29,850 bases of DNA from a virus. The notes beneath the pieces were generated by a model. That model was not told where the DNA came from. It saw only the letters and a list, made by a program, of their open reading frames with translations, and made no database searches. Location of the stretch: positions 1 through 29,850 of IMG/VR virus record IMGVR_UViG_3300018081_000012. The stretch is one strand, 5' to 3'. A program made the translations under genes and the position numbers. The stretch's first letter is position 1. Each line of letters starts with the position of its first letter. This document shows positions 5,410 to 11,619 of the stretch, one piece after another.

Positions 5410-5652
5410 GTGGCTAAGAGGGTAAGAAACTATCGGAGGGAATATGACCAGTATCATGGCACGCCTCTCCAGAAGAAACGTAGAGCGGATCGAAATCGTG
5501 CACGACGTGCTGCAGAACGTCAAGGTCGTGTCCATAAAGGTGATCGCAAAGAAGTCGACCATCTCGGAAGCCACAGAACTGGGCGTCTTAAGAACGTTCC
5601 AACTCGCGTGGTTAGTCGTCACAAGAATCGTATAAGACAGCCTAAGAGATGA
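5410..5652 (+). CDS. small HNH-like basic protein, 80 aa
   Basis: The GTG 5410 start has AAGGAGG at 5390-5396, a somewhat long gap of 13 bases. The product is very basic, starting MAKRVRNYRREYDQYHGTP, with an Arg-rich helix (KKRRADRNRARRAAERQG) and then EVDHLGSHRTGRLKN followed by TRVVSRHKNRIRQPKR. The D-H, later N and N-R spacing resembles a degenerate HNH nuclease motif of small phage proteins that usually read VDH...G-x-L-x-N...RV-x-x-x-x-N-R (family recollection). The first catalytic His is replaced or shifted, so whether it cuts DNA is uncertain; a nick-making or DNA-binding role in packaging or replication is possible. Its TGA overlaps the ATG of the next gene. Confidence 0.65.
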   Translation: MAKRVRNYRREYDQYHGTPLQKKRRADRNRARRAAERQGRVHKGDRKEVDHLGSHRTGRLKNVPTRVVSRHKNRIRQPKR

Positions 5653-5753
5653 GAACATTAGGAGAAATTGGGGGTATCTTATTCTTACTTACAATCTTAT
5701 TGGGAGTAATATTTTTATTTATTAACTGGCTTCAACAAAGGTCAAGATATTAA
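5649..5753 (+). CDS. one-span membrane peptide, 34 aa
   Basis: ATG 5649 overlaps the preceding TGA. The peptide MRTLGEIGGILFLLTILLGV... is one hydrophobic helix of about 22 residues followed by NWLQQRSRY, a positively charged end. It fits a minimal single-span membrane protein. No family is recognised; size and topology resemble small phage membrane peptides that alter host membrane enzymes or assist lysis, but nothing specific is shown. A second such peptide follows 12 bases later. Confidence 0.55.
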   Translation: MRTLGEIGGILFLLTILLGVIFLFINWLQQRSRY

Positions 5754-5764
5754 GGGAGATAATT

Positions 5765-5881
5765 TTGGATAACGGTACAATAGCATTAATCATAGTCTTA
5801 TTGATCATTGGGGTGCCAATCGTGATAGCGGGAATGCTTTGGGTTCTTAATCTTACCAACCCATTTCGTTCTGGGCACTAA
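5765..5881 (+). CDS. one-span membrane peptide, 38 aa
   Basis: The TTG 5765 start is preceded by AGGGAGA (5753-5759), an acceptable ribosome site. The peptide begins MDNGTIALIIVLLIIGVPIV, forming a single long hydrophobic helix, and ends LTNPFRSGH. It is the second of three consecutive tiny ORFs. No family is recognised. The TTG start and small size limit confidence, but the strong hydrophobic periodicity and the good ribosome site support translation. Confidence 0.5.
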   Translation: MDNGTIALIIVLLIIGVPIVIAGMLWVLNLTNPFRSGH

Positions 5882-5893
5882 AGGATAATTATT

Positions 5894-5995
5894 ATGAAAT
5901 ATTGGTTTGAAATAATTATATTAAATACTTTCTTCAACCCTATTGAAAACACAGTCCATCCAGTGTGTACTCAAACCTGGATGGCAGATCTATAA
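5894..5995 (+). CDS. possible tiny protein, 33 aa
   Basis: ATG 5894 is preceded by AAAGGAT (5880-5886). The product MKYWFEIIILNTFFNPIENT... has an aromatic hydrophobic start, followed by HPVCTQTWMADL. It could be a short membrane-associated or exported peptide, but the hydrophobic part is only about 13 residues. No family is recognised. It is kept because of the ribosome site and tight packing with neighbours. Confidence 0.4.
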   Translation: MKYWFEIIILNTFFNPIENTVHPVCTQTWMADL

Positions 5996-6011
5996 CAAGA
6001 AAGGTGTTAAA

Positions 6012-6173
6012 ATGAATGACCAAATTGAGAGACAGATTACTCCAGTGGTTTCAGCCAACGGAAAAGAAATCATCCCGGAGTTCCTCCTCCGCAAAGATCG
6101 GAAAGAAAGTGCCTCGGAAGTCTTCCAGAGTGCGGAAGACGTCGGTACCGAGGACTCCTGTGATGTGAAGTAA
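6012..6173 (+). CDS. small hypothetical protein, 53 aa, before a terminator
   Basis: ATG 6012 is preceded by AAAGG at 6000-6004, weaker than elsewhere; an in-frame start at 5943 would overlap the preceding ORF. The product starts MNDQIERQITPVVSANGKEI, contains PEFLLRKDRKESASEVF and an acidic end EDVGTEDSCDVK. No family, membrane segment or metal site is recognised. It is the last gene before the hairpin terminator at 6204-6230, so it closes the run of small middle genes. Confidence 0.6.
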   Translation: MNDQIERQITPVVSANGKEIIPEFLLRKDRKESASEVFQSAEDVGTEDSCDVK

Positions 6174-6203
6174 TTAAAGTACCGATTCCGAACAGGATAA
6201 GAC

Positions 6204-6230
6204 AAAGGCCTCCGAAAGGGGGCCTTTTCT
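6204..6230 (+). terminator. intrinsic terminator
   Basis: AAAGGCCTCC and GGGGGCCTTTT form a stem with one G-T pair and a GAAA loop, followed by a TTTTCTTATT tract. The position after the small-gene cluster and before a gene with its own ribosome site fits a factor-independent terminator, probably partial, as the next gene is on the same strand 25 bases later. Confidence 0.75.
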
Positions 6231-6254
6231 TATTGTGTGTGTGTGGAGAATTAC

Positions 6255-6977
6255 ATGGAAGCAGTGTATAATGCCAGATTTCAGATGTGGTGTCGATTGA
6301 TTCCTGGTTATGCAGGAATGACCCGCACTGACAAGAGAAAAGCACAATCAGAATTCTTAGCTTTTTGGGGCTTTGAAGGACCAAGTCAACTAGAGCCTTT
6401 AGAAAGGGACTACAGAATGATCCCAAAAGAACAAATCTTAGAAGGTTGTAATTGTAATTTTTGTAGAGATAATTACAATCTTAGATACGCACAAGTTCCA
6501 ACGTCAATGAAGAAGAAGGAAGAAAACACCATGAATACTCTCAACATTGTTGCGTCTGCTGCACAGTCTTCTGCTCAAACTTTTGAGCATGAGGCTCGCG
6601 AATATCTTCGTAATCGTCTATCAAAGACTTATTGGACGAAGACTGAGGACCTCCGTCCCAGCTTCGGTCTTGAGGATGACAGCCCTCCGAAGACTCCGAA
6701 GGAAGTGATCGAGCGGATCACCAGCGGCATGTATATGCTGCCTGAGGAACCGGAAGACGATTTCGCCCAGGGAGATCTGGGAGGGGAATCGTGGTACCAG
6801 CCTTGGAACTCCATTCGTTGGCGTGATCCGGCGAAGAAGAAGGACCGAGATGGTTACAATCTGGCATTGAAGACTCTCGCAAAAGATCGAGACGCTACTC
6901 AGGATATCATTATGACTTCGGACGGCAAGGCTGGTTTGGAGGCTTTGCAGAAGTTCGAGTCTACTGCTATCCACTAG
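6255..6977 (+). CDS. conserved-type podovirus hypothetical protein, 240 aa (or two in-frame genes)
   Basis: ATG 6255 has GGAG at 6245-6248. The product has two unlike halves. Residues 1-90 contain aromatic and Cys residues (RFQMWCRLIPGYAG; GCNCNFC, a possible metal knuckle). After a charged link MKKKEENT there is a second candidate start, ATG 6531, with AAGGAAG upstream; the part from there begins MNTLNIVASAAQSSAQTFEH and contains KTPKEVIERITSGMYMLP, PWNSIRWRDPAKKKDRDGYN and a final helical region GLEALQKFES. The IRWRDP-x-x-x-KD-x-x-GY pattern is one I recall in unnamed proteins of other podoviruses. So this may be one fused protein or two adjacent in-frame genes joined by loss of a stop. Function unknown. 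It is the last plus-strand gene. Confidence 0.75.
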   Translation: MEAVYNARFQMWCRLIPGYAGMTRTDKRKAQSEFLAFWGFEGPSQLEPLERDYRMIPKEQILEGCNCNFCRDNYNLRYAQVPTSMKKKEENTMNTLNIVASAAQSSAQTFEHEAREYLRNRLSKTYWTKTEDLRPSFGLEDDSPPKTPKEVIERITSGMYMLPEEPEDDFAQGDLGGESWYQPWNSIRWRDPAKKKDRDGYNLALKTLAKDRDATQDIIMTSDGKAGLEALQKFESTAIH

Positions 6978-7070
6978 AAGATCTTACGCCCGCACGCGTA
7001 GGACTTCTAGGGATGAGACCTAAGCACAAGAGAGGGCTCGTACTCCCCTGGACTCTCTTTTAAGCTTAGG
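6974..7070 (+). ncRNA. structured 3' region at the arm junction (two long stems)
   Basis: CTAGAAG 6974-6980 pairs with CTTCTAG 7004-7010, with an inner TACGC/GCGTA (6985-6989/6996-7000); the stem contains the stop codon of the preceding gene. Next, CCTAAGC 7019-7025 pairs with GCTTAGG 7064-7070 and encloses AAGAGAG/CTCTCTT (7028-7034/7053-7059). Neither has a T tract, so these are not simple terminators; they may protect a 3' end or form a small RNA. Confidence 0.5.
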
Positions 7071-7084
7071 CAGACTAACAAACT

Positions 7085-7127
7085 AAAACCCCCTAGGTGT
7101 GTTGAGGCACTTAGGGGGTTTATTTTT
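7085..7127 (+). terminator. bidirectional terminator between converging arms
   Basis: AACCCCCTAGGTG (7087-7099) pairs with CACTTAGGGGGTT (7108-7120), 13 bp with one G-T wobble, followed on the plus strand by TATTTTT and on the minus strand by a TTTTAG-TTTG tract. It lies midway between the two converging operons and can end both. Confidence 0.85.
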
Positions 7128-7146
7128 GTCTTGTTCAGATTTAAGG

Positions 7147-7182
7147 GCTTATAAGTGCCGGTAGAGCACTCGATTTAGAAGG
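7147..7182 (+). other. fragment resembling the 5' half of a tRNA
   Basis: GGGCTTA-TA is followed by AGTGC/GCACT around CGGTAGA, like an acceptor strand, linker and D-arm with the GGTAGAGCA signature, then CTCGATTTAGAA like an anticodon stem and loop. The sequence beyond (GGCCTCCAGGAGCC) does not continue as a tRNA, and no T-arm is found before the next gene. It could be an acquired tRNA piece, part of another RNA, or chance. Confidence 0.3.
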
Positions 7183-7211
7183 CCTCCAGGAGCCACAGAG
7201 AAGGCCGTACG

Positions 7212-7862
7212 TTAGTTTATTTCATTGGCAGGTAGTATGGTAGTGGTGTAAATAAAGTTTCTATTAGAAAGGTATCTAGGATCCTTTTTTACAAGTGCCA
7301 TAAACTCTTTATGACCATTCTTAGTACGACCAACAATGCAACCAGCACTGGAAGAACCCATGTCTTCTCTCGGAAGATCATATCCCCAATGTTGGTTAAT
7401 ACCGAAGAATCCCGTGTCAAGTTTATCTCCTATACGTTGAAAGTCTTGATTTAAATCTCTACAAACAGTCACAGGACCACCAGTCTGCACGAGTGCTTCG
7501 TGATTATTTAAATGTATGCCTACTTGCCAGGCTTGATACTGACCGAATTGTATACGGGCAGCACCTTTAGGATTCATGGGTCTTTGCGTCCAACGAAGAG
7601 AAGGTTCAGTCGTAGCATCCCAAATTCCAGTTATGATAGGCACACCATCTTCGAATTCAAAAGTTATCCTAAGGTCATTAAAAACGTTGTTTCTATTGTC
7701 ATTAGGAGTACCGTCCATATCCATTCCTTCGATATAAACAATGTTTACTTCACCAGGTTCATCGTAGACTTCATAAGCATGCAGACGCATAGCCTTTACC
7801 ACTCTGTCAATGAACTCGTCCCTTACTTCAGGAACTTCTTCTGTTACATTATTCCACCACAT
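7212..7862 (-). CDS. putative L,D-transpeptidase-like (YkuD-like) phage protein, 216 aa
   Basis: The last gene of the late operon; ATG 7860-7862 overlaps the previous stop and has AGGAAG upstream. Conserved-looking blocks are PMNPKGAARIQFGQYQAWQ, HEALVQTGGPVTVCRDLN, DTGFFGINQHWG and SSSAGCIVG. His158 and Cys175 are 17 apart in H-x16-C with a preceding S-x-G, similar in layout to the H-x(14-17)-S/T-x-G-C active site of L,D-transpeptidases and related phage proteins. The usual His before Gly-Cys is Ala here. There is no signal peptide or membrane span. I recall related unnamed proteins in phages and bacteria with the same GINQH...SAGC-x-VG pattern. A cell-wall role (penetration at entry or lysis) is inference; its place after the internal virion genes suggests a virion-linked or late role. 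Confidence 0.55.
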   Translation of the reverse strand: MWWNNVTEEVPEVRDEFIDRVVKAMRLHAYEVYDEPGEVNIVYIEGMDMDGTPNDNRNNVFNDLRITFEFEDGVPIITGIWDATTEPSLRWTQRPMNPKGAARIQFGQYQAWQVGIHLNNHEALVQTGGPVTVCRDLNQDFQRIGDKLDTGFFGINQHWGYDLPREDMGSSSAGCIVGRTKNGHKEFMALVKKDPRYLSNRNFIYTTTILPANEIN

Positions 7863-9505
7863 TATTCACTTCCTGATTTGTTCATCTTATTGTATTGCTC
7901 TCGTAATTTTCCTAAAGATTCTTCAGCTTCTTTAATCTGAAGATATTCATTATAGCCAGGTTCTCCTGGATATCTAATTTCCGGAGGGAAATAACCCATT
8001 TCTTCTAATGTTTTTTGGGTACCAACAGGCGAATGTAATAATTTAGAAGGCTCATCCATTTGAGGCCGAATTCCTCCTACTATACGAGATTCTATTTCCC
8101 CTGGAGTACGTTCATATAAACGTTGACCCCATCTATTTGGGTCTTTTTCCAATGTGTTAATTAAATTCAAATACTCAACATACTCACTTAAAGGTCTATT
8201 TCGGGCTTTGTCCGATAGAGATGCCGTTGCTTTCCCTAATGCTGCATTCCAATTTGATCCGAGATCAAAACCTTCTCGCTCTTGAATCCAATGTTGTATT
8301 TCATGAAGAAGAGTATTTTTAAGATCTGTTGAAGCGATGGGATCTAGTACAATTGAAGTCCAATTCTTATCAACCCAATCATCTAAGGTTCCTGATAATA
8401 CCCCTTCCGTATCTTTTAACTTCACTGTCGTATTCTTTAATTCAGGATACGCTTTATACAGTTCAGGATAATTTAAGACTTCATGAAGCTTCATTACAGG
8501 ATCTTTATTAATTCTTCCTACCCAAGCATCTTTCAACTTCGTATGATTTAGATTAGCTTCAGTACTGCCAGGAATCTCATGTTTCCATTTACCTTCAGGA
8601 CCTTCATACCAACCAGTTTTCCTCCAGATCTCTTCCGTTGTAAACGGACCTTGAGGATCATCTCGGGTAGGATACTTCATTTTTATCGCTTCAGCTAATT
8701 TAGCCTTATTTGCACCTTGTGCAGTAATTCCTGCAATAGAACCTAAAGTGCCATCAATAGCTTTACGAGCGATAGGCATAGGACCAAAGATAACAGCCCC
8801 TGCTATTTCTGTAGTAGCTGCTATAGTCTCATCAGATAAAGCATCCTTCTCTCCACGTATGACAGCCATATTATGAGCTACAGCTTTAACTACATGTCTA
8901 ACTATCTTCTCCGGCCAAGTTTGATATCTCTCATTCTCAGGAGTAGCAGTAGACTTTAGATACTCAGACATAGTCTGTGGCTTAGCTTCACGTTTAGGAT
9001 ATCTAGCTCTAGTACGTTCTGCTGCAGCTTCAAATGCATCTGTATAAGGTTCTGTCTGCAGTCTAATTATTGTATCTTCTTCAGCAGGACTATAATAGTT
9101 CATAGTCCCATCTCTTACACCTTGTTCTATTCTTGCTGATCTATTTATATCCCGATCAAGGGAAGTAGGCTCTTCATAGTCTTTTGCAGTAATCATGGTT
9201 GGTTCAGGACCACCATGAGCACGTCTCTCTAAAGGAACCGGAACTCTCATATCACCAGGACCTGGAACAAGACCACGCTGTTGAAATCGTTGCATAGACT
9301 GTTCTATATCTTGATCTGAGAAAGGAGGAAAGTTCTCCATGAACTGTTCTTGAGTACCTAAATCTTGAGCAGAAGGTTTCTCTTCAGATCTTATTTGGGG
9401 ATTGACATCGGGAGGACGAATAGTAATACGGGTAGTAGGAGAAGTTGACTTCATTAAGTCAAACTCATCCTCTACATATCTACCGTCGCTAGTACTAATA
9501 CCCAT
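7862..9505 (-). CDS. large late protein with HExxH metallopeptidase motif
   Basis: A 547-residue protein starting MGISTSDGRYVEDEF with GAGGAGAA just upstream of ATG 9503-9505. The first 200 residues are polar and proline-rich, probably disordered. Residues about 228-260 (TTEIAGAVIFGPMPIARKAI) are a hydrophobic segment. Near residues 290-320, TGWYEGPEGKWKHEIPGS is followed by HEVLNYPELYKAYPEL and then LLHEIQHWIQEREGF, with His401, Glu402 and His405 forming a zinc peptidase HExxH. This succession matches domains found in large polyvalent proteins of phages and mobile elements (LPD-type metallopeptidases, recollection). It overlaps by one base the end of the gp15-like gene, so it is likely packaged or made with the ejection proteins; a peptidase entering the host is an attractive inference. 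Confidence 0.75.
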   Translation of the reverse strand: MGISTSDGRYVEDEFDLMKSTSPTTRITIRPPDVNPQIRSEEKPSAQDLGTQEQFMENFPPFSDQDIEQSMQRFQQRGLVPGPGDMRVPVPLERRAHGGPEPTMITAKDYEEPTSLDRDINRSARIEQGVRDGTMNYYSPAEEDTIIRLQTEPYTDAFEAAAERTRARYPKREAKPQTMSEYLKSTATPENERYQTWPEKIVRHVVKAVAHNMAVIRGEKDALSDETIAATTEIAGAVIFGPMPIARKAIDGTLGSIAGITAQGANKAKLAEAIKMKYPTRDDPQGPFTTEEIWRKTGWYEGPEGKWKHEIPGSTEANLNHTKLKDAWVGRINKDPVMKLHEVLNYPELYKAYPELKNTTVKLKDTEGVLSGTLDDWVDKNWTSIVLDPIASTDLKNTLLHEIQHWIQEREGFDLGSNWNAALGKATASLSDKARNRPLSEYVEYLNLINTLEKDPNRWGQRLYERTPGEIESRIVGGIRPQMDEPSKLLHSPVGTQKTLEEMGYFPPEIRYPGEPGYNEYLQIKEAEESLGKLREQYNKMNKSGSE

Positions 9506-11619
9506 TATTCTCCTCGAGACTTTCTACGGAGTTCCTCTTCGTATTTCTTTTGATTTTGTTTTTGATCCCAAATAGATTTAACCAAATGCTGAGGGAAATT
9601 AGAAGGATTTTGAATAGTAGGATCGTAGCCTAGATCAATGAAATGTTTAGCTAGATAATTTGAGACGAAAGTAGGATCGGCGTTCTCTTCACGTGCTACT
9701 CTAACAATAGGTTTAATACCTTCATTAACTCTATTTATAATGGCACGTTCATAAGGAGGTAATCCACGTCCTGTTTGACGCCCACCTAGAATATCCTGTC
9801 CCTTTTCATTAGTCACTGTCCACTTAGTATTAGTTGTATCCCAACCCATAGTTAAACCAGGAGAAAGCTTAATATCTTTTAAAGCTAAGATATCAGGCTT
9901 CAAGAGTTCATTTCCAAATGAATTCTTAACCCAATTGGTATACATAGGCCAGAGAGTAGGATCTAAATTATTTAGCCTCTTGACTTGTGATATAAATTCA
10001 TCTGTAGACAGTTGTTGATAGGCAGAATATTGTCCCTTTTTACCAGGCGCACCTGTTATTGGATCAATACCTTCCTTCTGAATCTGAGATAGTGCGAACT
10101 GACCTTGTGGACTAAAAGCATATTTAACACGATTAATCTTTATCTTATCAGAGACAGAAGGATCAGTAATGTCACTTACCTGCTTGAGCATAGAAGCATA
10201 GAATTTAGGATTAGTAATTCCCTTTTTCTCTGCATCACTTATATCTACACCTAGAGCAGGGATGGCTCCAGTTTTAGGATCGACACGTAGTGCATCTGCG
10301 GCTGCTCTAGCTTCATTACGATAAGCTTTAATAGCCGTAGGTAAATCATCAATCATACTTTGAACAGCCAATGATCCTACTGCTGTAGGTCCAGCTTGCT
10401 CAAAGATAGATTTCAAATCTAGAAGCGTCGGTCCAATAGTCGGATGTTTTAACAGTTTTTGAGTATTAACATCCCCTCTGTTTTTAATATCATGAGCCAA
10501 CATATAAGCAGGACCATGTTCTTTATGTTCTTGGAAAGCTATGATACTTTTATAACCTGCTAAATTCTCCTGAATAATCTTTTCAGCTTTATCTGGGCCT
10601 ACATCATTATACCAAGAAGATCCATTAGGACGTATAACCTTAGCAGCAGCTCTCATCTGTTTTTCAGCTTCTAGCATATCTAAAGCTGTATCTTGAGCTA
10701 GCTGTCTAGCTGCTTGAGGATCTATATTACCAGATAGAAATTTCTGTCTAACTTCTGGAGGATCATCTCCCATTCCAGCTGCAGTGAGATTAGTAGACAT
10801 TCTATCTACAACTATTTGACTGGCTGAAGATTGGAAGTCTTTTTCAGATTGTGTAGCCTTTTCTTCATTAGTTTCTTTTCTGTCTTTACGAAGTAAATCT
10901 CTGACTTTAGATGCGTGAAAGATTTCCAATTGACCGTTCAACCATTTCTCTGCTTCATGTAAAGAACCTCCTCTACGGACAAATTCAACCATATCAGCTA
11001 CACCTGGAATTTCAGGATGACGATGTAGGAGAGATATAGTCTTATCTGAATCAGATTTAGCTTTACCTAAGAAACTATTGATATCCGCCATTCTAGCTTT
11101 AATTAAAGCATTAGCCACAGGAATACCTGTAGCTTGTTCTGCCTTAGTATCTATATATTCTCTATAGCCAGGATACTGTGCCCTGATGTCAGAAAGATAT
11201 TGGTCCCGTCTCATGATATATTCAGTCATAGACAATTTACCATTAGCCCGTGCACTTCCCATGGAGGTTAAATTCTCAGAGACATTCTCCAATTCAGTAG
11301 GAACAGCTTGAGCATTAGCAGTCATAACATCTGTATCACCAGCAGCAGCATGTCTCTGTCCTGTAACAGTGTCATAGGCTACACCTAGTTCATTAGTAAG
11401 TTTGTTCCTCTCTGCATCTGCTTTAGCATAGACAACATCATCAATAGACTTCTTGATTACAGCGTCTCCGCCTTTAGCTACAGCACCAGCGACATCCCCA
11501 ATACCCTTGAATAGAGCTTCTAAACTCTGATCAGGTGCAGGTTGACTGATTGGACCGCCAGACCACTTTAAGTAGTTGGATTCCGGCAGATCAGGAACTT
11601 GTGGGTTAAAAATAGCCAA
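9505..11619 (-). CDS. internal virion protein, gp15-like position
   Basis: A 704-residue mostly helical protein starting at TTG 11617-11619, with AGGAG about ten bases upstream inside the end of the previous gene. It begins MAIFNPQVPDLPESNYLKWS and continues with long polar helices rich in Ala, Lys, Asp and Gln (for example KADAERNKLTNELGVAYDTV). T7 gp15 has 747 residues, and gene order gp14-like, gp16-like, this protein suggests it is the gp15-like ejectosome component that forms the periplasmic channel with its partners. No sequence motif proves this; length, helical content and position are the evidence. No membrane span or catalytic motif is seen. In T7 the order is 14-15-16; here the larger protein comes before it. 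Confidence 0.6.
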   Translation of the reverse strand: MAIFNPQVPDLPESNYLKWSGGPISQPAPDQSLEALFKGIGDVAGAVAKGGDAVIKKSIDDVVYAKADAERNKLTNELGVAYDTVTGQRHAAAGDTDVMTANAQAVPTELENVSENLTSMGSARANGKLSMTEYIMRRDQYLSDIRAQYPGYREYIDTKAEQATGIPVANALIKARMADINSFLGKAKSDSDKTISLLHRHPEIPGVADMVEFVRRGGSLHEAEKWLNGQLEIFHASKVRDLLRKDRKETNEEKATQSEKDFQSSASQIVVDRMSTNLTAAGMGDDPPEVRQKFLSGNIDPQAARQLAQDTALDMLEAEKQMRAAAKVIRPNGSSWYNDVGPDKAEKIIQENLAGYKSIIAFQEHKEHGPAYMLAHDIKNRGDVNTQKLLKHPTIGPTLLDLKSIFEQAGPTAVGSLAVQSMIDDLPTAIKAYRNEARAAADALRVDPKTGAIPALGVDISDAEKKGITNPKFYASMLKQVSDITDPSVSDKIKINRVKYAFSPQGQFALSQIQKEGIDPITGAPGKKGQYSAYQQLSTDEFISQVKRLNNLDPTLWPMYTNWVKNSFGNELLKPDILALKDIKLSPGLTMGWDTTNTKWTVTNEKGQDILGGRQTGRGLPPYERAIINRVNEGIKPIVRVAREENADPTFVSNYLAKHFIDLGYDPTIQNPSNFPQHLVKSIWDQKQNQKKYEEELRRKSRGE

